This document shows, one piece after another, positions 9,405 through 18,240 of a stretch of DNA of 64,000 nucleotides. The DNA comes from Actinomadura fibrosa. Lineage in GTDB: Bacteria > Actinomycetota > Actinomycetes > Streptosporangiales > Streptosporangiaceae. Below the pieces are notes generated by a model. That model was given only the letters and a program-made list of their open reading frames with translations. It was not told the origin of the DNA and made no database searches. Made by a program: the position numbers and the translations under genes. The DNA is taken from contig NZ_CAACUY010000031.1 in NCBI RefSeq assembly GCF_900659615.1, positions 1-64,000 on the forward strand, written 5' to 3'. The stretch's first letter is position 1. Each line of letters starts with the position of its first letter.

Positions 9405-9405
9405 C

Positions 9406-10641
9406 ATGCGGATCCCGACCCATCTCGTGCCGGCGCGCCTGCGCGCCGGAGACCAGGTCCGGGTGGCGGGCACCGGGCTGCGCGCCCGCCCGCTGCGGGC
9501 GGCGCTTTCCGCGCTCGGCATCGCGATCGGCACCACGGCGATCGTCGCGGTCCTCGGGCTGTCGTCGTCGTCCCAGGCCGGGCTGCTGGCCGAGATCGAC
9601 CGGCTCGGCACGAACCTGCTGACCGTCAAGACCGGCCAGAGCTTCACCCAGGACGAGGCGGTCATGCCGGTCGCCGCGCCCGGCCGGGTGGCGCGGCTCG
9701 CGTCCGTCGAGGCGGTGGCGCACACCGGCACGGTCACCGACGCGAAGGTGTACCGGAGCCCGCTGATACCGCCGGTCAGCACCAACGGGCTGACCGTCCA
9801 GGCGGCGAGCCTGAACGTGCCGGCCGTGGCCGGCGCGGGCGTCGCCCACGGCCGCTGGCTGAACGAGGCGACGGCGGCGCAGCCCGCCGTCGTGCTCGGC
9901 GCGACGGCCGCGCGACGGCTCGGACTCGACCGCGTCTATCCCGGCCAGCGGGTGTGGCTGGGCGGGCAGTGGTTTTACGTCGCCGGGATCCTCGCCCCCG
10001 CGACGCTCGCACCGGCCGTCGACACGAGCGCCCTGGTCGGTTACCCGGCAGCGCGGCGCTACCTCGGTTACCTCGGCATGGACCGCGGCAGACCGGCGGA
10101 CGGCCCGCCGAGCACCCTCTACGTACGCGCGAAGACCGACGCGGTCGAGCGGGTGCAGTCGGTGCTCGCGCGGACCGCGAACCCGGAGGCGCCCAACGAG
10201 ATGGACGTGAGCCAGCCCTCCGACGCGCTCACCGCCCGCGCCGCGGCGAAGGGCGCCTTCAACAGCCTGTTCCTGGGGCTCGGCGTGGTGGCGCTGCTCG
10301 TCGGGGCGGTCGGCGTGGCCAACATCATGATCATCTCCGTGCTCGAACGCCGCTCGGAGATCGGCCTGCGCCGCGCGCTCGGGGCGACCCGGGGACAGAT
10401 CCGCACCCAGTTCCTGTCGGAGGCGATCATGCTGGCGGTCCTCGGCGGCGCGGTCGGCGTGCTCTGCGGAGCCGCCGCGACCGCGGTCTACGCCGGCGCC
10501 AAGGGCTGGACGGTCGTCGTGCCCGCCGAGGCGTGGGCGGGCGGCATCGGCTCCGCCGTCGTCATCGGCGCGATCGCCGGCCTGATGCCCGCCCTGCGCG
10601 CCGCCCGCCTCTCCCCGACCGAGGCCCTGCGAACGGGTTGA
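9406..10641 (+). CDS. ABC transporter permease (MacB/FtsX family)
   Basis: 411 aa with the MacB arrangement. TM1 is at about 30-52 (LSALGIAIGTTAIVAVLGL), followed by a large extracytoplasmic MacB_PCD region (about 55-280). Three TM segments follow in the C-terminal FtsX domain, which carries the conserved ERRSEIGLRRALGATRGQIRTQF-type coupling loop. The start ATG at 9406 is one base after the ATPase stop. With the three genes before it, it forms a complete tripartite exporter. The substrate is not predictable from sequence. Confidence 0.9.
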   Translation: MRIPTHLVPARLRAGDQVRVAGTGLRARPLRAALSALGIAIGTTAIVAVLGLSSSSQAGLLAEIDRLGTNLLTVKTGQSFTQDEAVMPVAAPGRVARLASVEAVAHTGTVTDAKVYRSPLIPPVSTNGLTVQAASLNVPAVAGAGVAHGRWLNEATAAQPAVVLGATAARRLGLDRVYPGQRVWLGGQWFYVAGILAPATLAPAVDTSALVGYPAARRYLGYLGMDRGRPADGPPSTLYVRAKTDAVERVQSVLARTANPEAPNEMDVSQPSDALTARAAAKGAFNSLFLGLGVVALLVGAVGVANIMIISVLERRSEIGLRRALGATRGQIRTQFLSEAIMLAVLGGAVGVLCGAAATAVYAGAKGWTVVVPAEAWAGGIGSAVVIGAIAGLMPALRAARLSPTEALRTG

Positions 10642-10657
10642 GCCTCCGGCCGACATC

Positions 10658-10873
10658 TCAGCGGCTCCAACGCCGCTCGCAACGGCCCAGCCACCTGATC
10701 GTCCGCGAGGTGACCGCCTGCTCCAGATCCTCGCCAGGGTGGACGCCGCCCGCGGGGATCTGGGTGCCGGCCTCCGGCATGCCGACGTGATCGAAGACGA
10801 GGAGCTCCGGGACGGTGCGGCACCTGATCACGTAGGCGGCGACGCGGATTCTGGGCTGGCTCACCCCGAGCAT
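10658..10873 (-). pseudogene. NUDIX hydrolase relic (N-terminal part)
   Basis: The frame starts RIRVAAYVIRCR and runs into [19 protein letters not shown], which is the beginning of a Nudix box (Gx5Ex7REUxEExGU). It breaks where RE(V/L)xEE should come and ends after unrelated residues. Only about 55 of the usual 140-160 residues survive and the catalytic glutamates are lost. It sits between the exporter operon and the hydrolase, in a 325-bp stretch with no intact gene. Confidence 0.6.
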
Positions 10874-10966
10874 TGTCGTGGTCGCGCCGTCCCTGCCGGG
10901 CCGCTCGTCCCGGGAGGCGACGGGATCGGCCTACCGTTGCCGCGTGCGCCGGGGTCTGCTGAAGTG

Positions 10967-11914
10967 CTACTTGGATTCGAGCCGTCCCAAGGGGTGCGAC
11001 CTGCCGGTGAGGGCCGCTCGCGCCGCGTCCCAGGCGGAGCTGCCGACGCCGAGGACGTGCCGCAGGTAGGCGAGGGTGACCTCTCGGACGAGGATGACGC
11101 GGGCCGGGTTCTCATCGGTGGTCTCGGCGGCCTCGTAGCCGGAGATGCCGCCAAGGAAGTGCTCGGCGCCGAACAAGGTGAGCAGGCTCTTGTCGCCGGG
11201 GCTGAGGGTGTAGGGCTCGGTGGTCCATTCCGGCCCTCGGGTCGTCAGAGGGAGGTCGTCCTTGTCTCCGGCGACCACGAGGGTCGGTGCGGTCATGTGG
11301 GAGAAGTCCACGTCCCGCAGCCAGGGAAGGTTCTCGGCGGCGAAGGGGGTCAGGTGGTCGCCGCCCGTCCCGGCCGTGGCCAGCAGGACGCCCGCGGTGA
11401 CGCGCGGGTCGGCCAGGTCTTCGGCGACTCCGGTCCGCGGGTCGGTGACGCGCAGGCCCAGCAGGACCGCCGCGGTCTGGCCGCCGAAGGAGTGCCCCGC
11501 CACCGCGACGCGGCCGCGGTCAAGGCGTCCGACCAGACCGGGGACGGCCGCTTCCAGTACATCGAGCTCGTCGAGGAGGCGCTTCAGGTCGGCGACACGG
11601 AACCGCCACATCTCGGGCCTGCGGGGATCGTCCGCGGCGAGGCTCAGCCGCTTCGAGTCCAGGTGGGTGGCCTGGATCACCGCGAAGCCGTGGGCGGCCC
11701 AGTGGTCGGTCAGGGGTGCGTAGCCGTCCAGGCTGGAGCCGAACCCGTGCGCGAACACGACGATCGGCAGATCGCGTCCGGTGACCGGCGCGGACACGCG
11801 GACGTGCAGGTCCTCGCCGCGCTCGGGGGCGGGCAGCACGACCGGCTTGACCGAGACGATCGAAGCGGCGGCGGGCACGCCGGTGATGCCGATCGCGCTG
11901 TGGGTAGTGGTCAT
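10967..11914 (-). CDS. Alpha/beta hydrolase (chlorophyllase/PAF-acetylhydrolase-like)
   Basis: 315 aa. The oxyanion segment VVFAHGFGSSLDGY (about 50-63) is followed by the nucleophile elbow GHSFGGQ near 140 (catalytic Ser), with an Asp/His-containing C-terminal half (GDKDDLP, then GAEHFLGG). This is the layout of cytosolic chlorophyllase-like alpha/beta hydrolases. The substrate is unknown. It is divergent from a MerR regulator 119 bp away with a MerR-type dyad between, so induction by a small hydrophobic compound is plausible. Confidence 0.8.
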   Translation of the reverse strand: MTTTHSAIGITGVPAAASIVSVKPVVLPAPERGEDLHVRVSAPVTGRDLPIVVFAHGFGSSLDGYAPLTDHWAAHGFAVIQATHLDSKRLSLAADDPRRPEMWRFRVADLKRLLDELDVLEAAVPGLVGRLDRGRVAVAGHSFGGQTAAVLLGLRVTDPRTGVAEDLADPRVTAGVLLATAGTGGDHLTPFAAENLPWLRDVDFSHMTAPTLVVAGDKDDLPLTTRGPEWTTEPYTLSPGDKSLLTLFGAEHFLGGISGYEAAETTDENPARVILVREVTLAYLRHVLGVGSSAWDAARAALTGRSHPLGRLESK

Positions 11915-11978
11915 GGGTGTCTCCGTCCGTCGAGATCCAGGTCGAGGGCCGTTCGCCCCGACGCCGGGTACGCTAAAT

Positions 11979-11998
11979 CCTCACGTTGACGTCAGAGG
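11979..11998. promoter_or_regulatory. MerR-type dyad in hydrolase/MerR divergent promoter
   Basis: CCTCACGT at 11979-11986 and ACGTCAGAGG at 11989-11998 form an imperfect dyad resembling the CCTCAAGT...ACTTGAGG operators bound by MerR/SoxR-type activators. The centre also contains the perfect palindrome TGACGTCA (11987-11994). It lies 35 bp before the MerR start and 65 bp before the hydrolase start. Confidence 0.5.
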
Positions 11999-12033
11999 CA
12001 AAGGTCTGTGCCGCACATCACGGAGGGCGACGG

Positions 12034-12435
12034 ATGCGCATCGGGGAACTCGCCGCGCGGACGGGCGTCAGCGTCCGGGCGCTGCGGTACTACGAGGAGC
12101 AGGGCCTGCTCGCCGCCGAACGCAGCCCCAGCGGTCAGCGCCGCTATCCCGGCAGCGCGGCCGATCGCGTCGGGCTGATCCAGCGGTTGTACGCGGCCGG
12201 GCTGTCCAGCAAGACCATCGTCGAGCTCATGCCGTGCGTCGTCGACGGGCGCGCCACACCGGAGCTGCTCGCCCGGCTGGCCGCACATCGCGATCGCATC
12301 GACGAGCGGATCGCGGACCTGACCGACACTCGGAACCGGCTCGACTCCGTCATCACCGGCGCCACGACCAACATGCTGACTGGCCGGTCCTGCCGAGCCG
12401 ATAACGCCTCGCAGCAGGAGCCAGCGAGCGCCTGA
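12034..12435 (+). CDS. MerR family transcriptional regulator
   Basis: 133 aa. It begins with the classic MerR winged helix MRIGELAARTGVSVRALRYYEEQGLL. A helical dimerisation segment follows (about 75-110). The C-terminus lacks the cysteine metal site of true MerR/ZntR, suggesting an organic effector. The ATG at 12034 is chosen over the longer frame because it follows GGAGGGCGACGG and gives the family-standard start. It is divergent from the hydrolase, its likely target. Confidence 0.88.
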   Translation: MRIGELAARTGVSVRALRYYEEQGLLAAERSPSGQRRYPGSAADRVGLIQRLYAAGLSSKTIVELMPCVVDGRATPELLARLAAHRDRIDERIADLTDTRNRLDSVITGATTNMLTGRSCRADNASQQEPASA

Positions 12436-12441
12436 CGACCG

Positions 12442-12860
12442 TCAGGTCCCTCGGCGGAAGCCGCCTTCGGTATTGATGACCTGCCCCGTGATCCACGAGG
12501 CGTCGTCGGTGGCGAGCCAAGCGATGAGGCGAGCGGGATCGTCAGGGACTCCCCAGCGTCCCGCGGGGAAGCGCCGGGCGACCGCGGCGTGGACGTCCGG
12601 CGGGGCGTAGCCCGTATCGACGGGACCGGGGTTGACGGTGTTGAGCGTGATCGCCTGGTCGGCGAGGTGGTCGGCCGGCGTCGGGGTGATCGAGGCGATG
12701 GCGCCCTTGCTGGTGGTGTAGGCGACCTCGTGGGGCATGGGCCCGAGGTCCTGGCCGGAGGTCATGAGGACGACCCGTCCGCCGGCACGGCCGTCGTGCT
12801 GGGCGGCGAAGGCCTGGATCAGCAGGTACGAGACATGATCTCGAACGTAAGCCGGTGGCG
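12442..12860 (-). pseudogene. SDR oxidoreductase, C-terminal half only
   Basis: The last 135 or so codons encode the C-terminal half of a short-chain dehydrogenase: GGRVVLMTSGQ, the active-site YTTSKGA (Tyr-x3-Lys), then NTVNPGPVDTGY and SWITGQVINTEGGF, close to FabG-like reductases. Upstream of about 12860 the frame continues only as low-information sequence. The TGxxxGIG dinucleotide-binding loop and the first 110 or so residues are absent. It is convergent with the MerR gene. Confidence 0.7.
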
Positions 12861-13099
12861 TCGGCGCCGGAAAACCGTTTGAGTGCTGCCGCCGCGTTCC
12901 CATAGGTTGCCCGTCGACCCATCGCAGTGAAGACAAAGAGGACAGACCGCGTGACCCCGCCTGCTCTCCAGATCTGACACCTTCTTCCGCACACCTGTAG
13001 CCGGCGCTGCCGCCGGTTCCGCCGGGCTGCCTCCGCGCGCCCGGTCGTAAAGCGTTTGAGGCCGCGCGCGATCGGCCTCGTGTCAGGTCTAGAGAGATC

Positions 13100-13657
13100 A
13101 TGTCTTCACAACCCCATACCGTGCTGTCCTGGGTCGTCCGCCGGACCCGGCTCCCGCTGCTGTCGCTGCGGTGCCCGGACTGCCGGTCGGAGTCGGCCAC
13201 GGTCGGCGACGGCAGGTTCCGCGTCAACGCCAACGGCAAGCTGCTGGACGTGTGGCTGCTCGTCCGCTGCGCGTCCTGCGACCGGACCAGCAAGCTCACC
13301 GTGCACGAGCGGGCGCCGGTCAGGTCCTTCGATCCGGCCGTCCTCCACGGCTACCGCACCAACAATCCGGACCTCGTGGCGTCCAGGCTGCTGGACCCGT
13401 TCCTCGCCCGGCGCAACCGCTTCACCCTGGACTGGGAGGGGGCCTGGCGGCTGGACGTCCCGTCGGCATGTCCCGAACCGGCGTGGCCGGTCCGGATCGA
13501 GGTCGTCTTCGAGGATCCGGTACCGGTGCGTCCGGAACGGCTCATCGCCCAGGGGCTCGACCTCAGCAGGAACGAGGTACTGCGCCGGATCAAGTGCGAG
13601 ATCCCGCTGCGCCGTCCGACCAGCAGCGGATTCACCTTCACCGTGATGGCCGCCTGA
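13100..13657 (+). CDS. DUF1062 family protein
   Basis: 185 aa. It begins SWVVRRTRLPLLSLRCPDCRS, with two CxxC knuckles (CPDC near 26 and CASC near 58), the N-terminal zinc ribbon of DUF1062. The body contains the family blocks around NNPDLVASRLLDPF and the LSRNEVLRRIK segment near 160. The function of the family is unknown; it is predicted cytosolic and zinc-binding. It follows a 240-bp non-coding stretch after the broken SDR gene. Confidence 0.8.
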   Translation: MSSQPHTVLSWVVRRTRLPLLSLRCPDCRSESATVGDGRFRVNANGKLLDVWLLVRCASCDRTSKLTVHERAPVRSFDPAVLHGYRTNNPDLVASRLLDPFLARRNRFTLDWEGAWRLDVPSACPEPAWPVRIEVVFEDPVPVRPERLIAQGLDLSRNEVLRRIKCEIPLRRPTSSGFTFTVMAA

Positions 13658-13727
13658 ACCGAGGCGTCGGCGCGCTGGACGGCGTCCATCGGCAGGCCGC
13701 GCGACGGATGTCTCTCCGTCGCGCGGC

Positions 13728-13773
13728 CGTGTCGGTTCAGGCCGAGCCCGTTCGTAGTCAAGGTGAGAGGCCG
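13728..13773 (+). promoter_or_regulatory. Putative sigma-specific promoter, second copy of the 2278 block
   Basis: The block has the same length and spacing as the one at 2278: TGTCGGTTC, CCCGTTCGTAG, GGTGAGAG. It lies 40 bp before the DHFR-like gene at 13813. The coding sequences downstream of the two copies are unrelated, so the conservation is regulatory. Confidence 0.5.
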
Positions 13774-13812
13774 GTGACGAGCCCGGCCGCCAACCGCGAG
13801 GAGCGCATCACC

Positions 13813-14397
13813 ATGACCGCCGTCTACACCTTCGACGTCTTCTCCAGCCTCGACGGCTACGGCTCCTACGACAGCAGCGGCGACTGGGGCGGGTACTGGG
13901 GCAGGCAGGGTCCCGAGTTCCTCGACCGCCGCCTCGCCCTGGTCAGCGAGGACCAGCGGCTGGTCCTGGGAGCGACCACCTTCCGGCAGTTCGTGGAGGC
14001 GCTGGGCCCGAGCGCCGAGGAGTCCAAGGTGGACGACCCGGTGAACACCCGGATGCGGGAGCTGCCGACGACCGTGGTGTCCACGACGCTGGAGGACTCC
14101 CTCGGCTGGCCGGACGCGACGGTCGTCAGCGGCGGCGCCGTCGATGCCGTCGCCCGGCTCAAGCGGGAGTCGGACGTGCCGTTGCGCTCGCACGGCAGCC
14201 TGTCGATGAACCGGGCGCTGATGGCCGCCGGCCTCGTCGATCTCGTCCAGGTGACGATCTTCCCCGTCATCACCGGGAGGACCGGGACCGACCGGATCTT
14301 CCAGGACGCGGCCGACTTCGACCTCGAACTCATCGAGCACCGGACGCTCGACGGCCACACCCAGGAACTCGTCTACCGGCCCACCCTGCATGGCTGA
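13813..14397 (+). CDS. Dihydrofolate reductase family protein (RibD C-terminal fold)
   Basis: 194 aa. Opening VYTFDVFSSLDGYG carries the SLDG loop, LGATTFRQF near 53 corresponds to the family's GRxTxE region, and the C-terminal half contains VVSGGAV and SLSMNRALMAAGLVDL. It is most like the cluster of actinobacterial RibD_C proteins found next to sigma factors or YCII proteins. The start at 13813 follows GCGAGGAGCGCATCACC. It is probably transcribed from the 13728 promoter-like block. Substrate unknown. Confidence 0.82.
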   Translation: MTAVYTFDVFSSLDGYGSYDSSGDWGGYWGRQGPEFLDRRLALVSEDQRLVLGATTFRQFVEALGPSAEESKVDDPVNTRMRELPTTVVSTTLEDSLGWPDATVVSGGAVDAVARLKRESDVPLRSHGSLSMNRALMAAGLVDLVQVTIFPVITGRTGTDRIFQDAADFDLELIEHRTLDGHTQELVYRPTLHG

Positions 14398-14545
14398 GCC
14401 CTCGCCTTGGCCGCGCTCGCCTCGTCCGGCCGGGCCAGATTCGGTCAACGCCGATGCCGATCACGCGATGACTTTCGCTCCCTCGGACGGTCTGTATCCC
14501 TGGACCGCGCCGCGCGTCCGATGAACCGCATGGCGAGAGGAAGAG

Positions 14546-15160
14546 ATGATCGATCTGCAACCGGCGTGCCGCCAGATGATCGACGTGCTGGCCGGCGTCA
14601 CCGACGACCGGCTCGCCGGCGCCACGCCCTGCACCGAGTACTCGGTCGGCGACCTGATCAAGCACATCGACCAGGTGTCGCGGGGGTTCGTCGCATTCGC
14701 GCGCAAGGAGCCCGTCGACCGGAGCGGCGCCGGCGCGCAGGAGCTGCGGTTCGACCAGGGCTGGCACGAGGACGTCATGGCGCACGTGCGGGAACTCGGC
14801 GAGGCCTGGACGGACCCGGCGGCCTGGCAGGGCACGACCGACGCGGGCGGTACGGAGTTGCCGAACGAGAGGTGGGGGAGGATCGCGCTCACCGAGATGG
14901 TCGTCCACGGCTGGGACCTCGCGACCGCCATCGACCGTCCCTTCGCTCTTCCGGACGAGACGCTCCGGGCCTGCCTTGACCACGTGGCCGAGTTCGTGCC
15001 GAAGGCACCCGTCCCGAGCATCTGGGGGCCCGCGGTCGACGTCCCTCAGGACGCCCCACTGCTGGACCGGATCCTTGGCATCACCGGCCGCACCCCTTCG
15101 TCCACGCCGAAGGAAGGTGGCGCCACCGGGCATCGGAGGTCGCTTCCCACATCGGCATGA
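14546..15160 (+). CDS. TIGR03086/mycothiol-isomerase-like metal-binding protein
   Basis: 204 aa. A DinB/MDMPI four-helix bundle with the conserved TPCTEYSVGDLIKHI motif (His near 37) and the second metal-ligand region EMVVHGWDLATAI (His near 123). This matches the TIGR03086 family of mycothiol-dependent enzymes or metal-binding proteins. Mycothiol is the actinobacterial thiol, consistent with the host. AGAGGAAGAG before the ATG is a good ribosome-binding site. The role is unknown and it appears monocistronic. Confidence 0.82.
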   Translation: MIDLQPACRQMIDVLAGVTDDRLAGATPCTEYSVGDLIKHIDQVSRGFVAFARKEPVDRSGAGAQELRFDQGWHEDVMAHVRELGEAWTDPAAWQGTTDAGGTELPNERWGRIALTEMVVHGWDLATAIDRPFALPDETLRACLDHVAEFVPKAPVPSIWGPAVDVPQDAPLLDRILGITGRTPSSTPKEGGATGHRRSLPTSA

Positions 15161-15334
15161 TCCGCAGCGCTGGATGAAGGCGTGGGTTCTTTTCGCGCCG
15201 GTGTCCGGCGCCGCCCCACATCGTGGACGGTGCGTCGCCTCAGCGCCACACCTCTGCGACTGCTACTTGTCCTTACCGCGGCGCGGAAAGTAGACCTCGA
15301 TGGAGGCTCTCCTCGATGCGGTAGGGAGACGTCC

Positions 15335-16633
15335 GTGACCGGCAAGCCCGACGGTGCGGTGCCCTTCAGCGCGACGGACCGGGTGGTGGGGTGGCTGGTC
15401 TCGCGGTGCCGGGACGGGGCGCACATGCGCTGCGGCGCGCTGTTGCGGGTAACCGGGCCGCCTCCCGAGTCGGAGGCTCTCCGCGCCTTCGTGGCCGAAC
15501 GCCTCGAACGCGCCCCGGTGCTGGCCTTCCGGCCGGATTGGCTTCGTGCCGTATGGGTGCCGACACCGGGGTTCGCGGTGGGCGACCACCTGCACCGACG
15601 GGCCCTGACACCGGGAACGGACGTCGAGGCCGCCGCGCTGTCGGTGCTGGACGAGCCGCTGCCGCTCGACCGCCCGCTGTGGGATCTGACGGTGTTGCAC
15701 GGCTACGACCCCGGCGAGTACACGCTGTGCTGGCGGGCTGATCACCGGTTCCAGGACGGCATCTCCCAGGTCGCCTCGTTGGAGGCGCTTTTCGGCGACC
15801 GTGAGCTGGCGCTCCCCGTCCGTGCGAGATCGCGGCCCGGCGGCCGTCCGCGCCGGTCGGCGCTGCCCGCCACCGGCCTGTTCGGCCCGGGCGGCCGGGT
15901 CGATCTCGGCGTACCGTGGCGGCGCACCGCGAGATGGTCGCCCAACGAGGCGCCGTTGACCGGGCGGCGGACCCTCCACAGCTTCACCCTCGACGCGGCC
16001 GAGTTGGACGCGACGGTCGCCGCCACGGGAGCGTCCCTGAACCAGGTATGCCTGGCCGCGCTCGCGGGCGGGCTGCGCGCCTGGACACCCCAGGACTGGC
16101 CCGGTCGTGAGGGCGGGTTGGCGGTGCTGCTTCCGCTGAACCTGCGGCCGCCTGACCGGGCCGGGGCGCTGGGCAACCAGGCGGCGGTGCTGCGGGTGGT
16201 ACTGCCGTGCGGGGTGGAGGAACCGCTGGAACGCCTGCGACGTGTGGTCGCGCAGACTAGCAGGGCGCGAGTACGGCGGCAGCGGGACCGCAACCGGCTG
16301 CTGGCCGCTCTGGTGCCCTACCGGCTGGCCCGTGCGGTACTGGCGCGCTACTGCGATCGGCGGTACCTGGCCATGGGCGTCACAACGGTGCCGGTTCAGC
16401 CGGGGCTCGCCGTGCTCGGTGCGCCGGTGCGGCGGGTGAGTGCGCTGGCGCCGCTGCCGCCCGAGCACCGCGTGGTGGTGACGATGGCGCAGTACGACAC
16501 GTCGGTGACGGCCTCGCTGCTGACGGACGCCGGGGTCGCCCGGCCCGCCCGGCTGCTGGAATGCTGGACGGAAGCGATCGCGGAGTTGCGCCGCCACGCC
16601 CTCGCCGCCACCGATCAACGCACCGAGCCCTGA
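15335..16633 (+). CDS. WS/DGAT-like acyltransferase (condensation fold) of the terpene locus
   Basis: 432 aa from the GTG at 15335, chosen for the upstream AGGGAGACG. PLDRPLWDLTVL at 110-121 is the signature block of wax-ester synthase/diacylglycerol acyltransferases. The catalytic HHxxxDG appears as DHRFQDG at 136-142: the second His, Asp and Gly are kept and the first His is Asp. The C-terminal half contains PLNLRPPDRAGALGNQ, matching the NLR/GN motif. Acyl transfer from acyl-CoA to an alcohol is the family reaction. With a P450 and terpene synthase next, acylation of a hydroxylated terpene is a reasonable inference. Confidence 0.7.
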   Translation: MTGKPDGAVPFSATDRVVGWLVSRCRDGAHMRCGALLRVTGPPPESEALRAFVAERLERAPVLAFRPDWLRAVWVPTPGFAVGDHLHRRALTPGTDVEAAALSVLDEPLPLDRPLWDLTVLHGYDPGEYTLCWRADHRFQDGISQVASLEALFGDRELALPVRARSRPGGRPRRSALPATGLFGPGGRVDLGVPWRRTARWSPNEAPLTGRRTLHSFTLDAAELDATVAATGASLNQVCLAALAGGLRAWTPQDWPGREGGLAVLLPLNLRPPDRAGALGNQAAVLRVVLPCGVEEPLERLRRVVAQTSRARVRRQRDRNRLLAALVPYRLARAVLARYCDRRYLAMGVTTVPVQPGLAVLGAPVRRVSALAPLPPEHRVVVTMAQYDTSVTASLLTDAGVARPARLLECWTEAIAELRRHALAATDQRTEP

Positions 16634-16778
16634 TCACCGGACGGCGGGCGGGGGAGCGCCGTGCACCCGCCCGCAGGTACGGCGGCGCCCACTCGGTATG
16701 ACGGTCGAGCCACCTCTTTCTCACCGGAAAACACGCAGGGCCGCGTGTAGTCGCTTCGGGTGCAGGAACACGAGGGGT

Positions 16779-16811
16779 AGCCGATCCGTCCGGAATGTCA
16801 CGGGATCGGCT
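16779..16811. promoter_or_regulatory. Inverted repeat in front of the P450-terpene synthase pair
   Basis: AGCCGATCC at 16779-16787 is mirrored by GGATCGGCT at 16803-16811 around a 15-bp centre, ending 31 bp before the P450 start. It could be an operator or an mRNA hairpin. Its place inside the 209-bp gap after the acyltransferase suggests separate control of the P450/terpene synthase pair. Confidence 0.35.
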
Positions 16812-16842
16812 CCTTCCTTCCGACCGAGCGCGAGGGGACGCC

Positions 16843-18240
16843 ATGGCAGCTCCGGACCACGGGAGCGGCTCCCGGCGCTTCGGCGTCGCGCCCGGAGCGC
16901 TGCCGCTCGTCGGCCACGCCTGGGAGCTGCTGCGCGACCCGTTGGCGTTCGCGGCCCGGCTGCCGTCCTACGGGGATCTGGTGGAGGTGCGGCTCGGACC
17001 GGCCCGCGCGTACGTGCCCTGCCACCCCGAGCTGCTGTCGCGGGTGCTGCGCGACGGCCGCACGTTCGACAAGGGCGGCCCGTTCTACGACCGGGCGCGC
17101 GGCGTGCTGGGCGGCGGGGTGGGCACCTGCCGGGACGCCGAGCACCGCAGGCAGCGGCGGCTGCTGCAACCCGCGTTCAGCGCCGCGCACCTTGAGCGCT
17201 ACAGCGCCGTCATGGCGGCGCAGTTCACCGCGCTGTCCGAGGGGTGGCGCGACGGGCAGGTGATCGACGCCTATCCCGTCCTCTATGAGGCCGCGATGCG
17301 CACGGTGCTGGGCTCCTTGTTCGCCACCCGGGCCGGTACCGCGGCCGTGGAGACGGTCCACCGGTCGGTCGAGACGATCCTGGACCACCTGTTCCGGCGG
17401 ATGTTCCTGCCGGGGCCGCTGCAACGCGTGCCCACGGCGGCCAACCGCCGCTTCGACGCCGAGCTGGACGCCCTGAACCGCAGCGTGGCCGCCGTGATCG
17501 CCGACTACCGGCGCGCCGGCGAGGACCATGGCGATCTGCTGTCGACGATGCTCGCCACCCGGCGCCAGGACGACGGCGGACTGAGCGACACCGAGATCGC
17601 CGAGCAGGTGCTGACGATGCTGGTGGCCGGCGGCGATCCGGTGGCCTCGACGCTGTCGTGGGCGCTGTGGCTGCTGGCCGGGCATCCCGCGGCCGCCGAG
17701 CGGATACGGCGCGAGAGCGAGACCGTCCTCGGCGGACAGCCGGTGCGCGGCACCGACGCCGAGCGGCTCGGCTACACCGGCCGCGTGGTCACCGAGACGC
17801 TGCGGCTGTATCCGCCCGGATGGCTGTTCACCCGGGTCACCAGCGCCCCGGTCGAGCTGGCGGGACGGACGCTCCCCGCGGGCGCGACCGTGCTGTTCAT
17901 GGCCCCGGTGCTGCACCGCCAGGCTGCCCTGTATCCGGAGCCGCGGCGGTTCGATCCCGACCGGTGGCTGCCCGAGCGCGCCGCCGGTCTGCCGCACGGG
18001 GCGTTCGCCGCGTTCGGCGGCGGCGCCCGCCAGTGCCTCGGCAACGCCTACGCCACGATCGAAGCGGTGCTGGCGCTGTCGATCATCCTCGGCCGCTGGA
18101 AGGTCCGCTGCGCGGCGGGCACCGATGCGCGCCCGGCCGCGATGGCCACCAATCTGCGCCCCCGCAGGCTGCTGCTCCGCCTGACCAGGGTCCCCGCCGC
18201 CGAACCGCCCACCCCCTCACCCCCTGGACGGACGACATGA
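16843..18240 (+). CDS. Cytochrome P450
   Basis: 465 aa from ATG 16843, behind GAGGGGACGCC; a longer start at 16795 is possible. The ExxR of the K-helix is E318-R321 (ETLR). The haem loop [11 protein letters not shown] places the Cys ligand near 398. The I-helix reads AGGDPVAST at 262-270, where most P450s have AG(G/H)(D/E)TT, so the proton-relay threonine is replaced. N-terminal [14 protein letters not shown] and overall layout resemble bacterial terpene-modifying P450s. The stop overlaps the terpene synthase start by 4 nt, so the two are co-translated and the P450 probably oxidises the cyclised terpene. Confidence 0.9.
   Translation: MAAPDHGSGSRRFGVAPGALPLVGHAWELLRDPLAFAARLPSYGDLVEVRLGPARAYVPCHPELLSRVLRDGRTFDKGGPFYDRARGVLGGGVGTCRDAEHRRQRRLLQPAFSAAHLERYSAVMAAQFTALSEGWRDGQVIDAYPVLYEAAMRTVLGSLFATRAGTAAVETVHRSVETILDHLFRRMFLPGPLQRVPTAANRRFDAELDALNRSVAAVIADYRRAGEDHGDLLSTMLATRRQDDGGLSDTEIAEQVLTMLVAGGDPVASTLSWALWLLAGHPAAAERIRRESETVLGGQPVRGTDAERLGYTGRVVTETLRLYPPGWLFTRVTSAPVELAGRTLPAGATVLFMAPVLHRQAALYPEPRRFDPDRWLPERAAGLPHGAFAAFGGGARQCLGNAYATIEAVLALSIILGRWKVRCAAGTDARPAAMATNLRPRRLLLRLTRVPAAEPPTPSPPGRTT

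Noticed and set aside
12442-13299. Full 285-aa SDR gene
   Set aside because: The first half of this frame has no SDR features and no cofactor-binding loop. Only the C-terminal part is recognisable.
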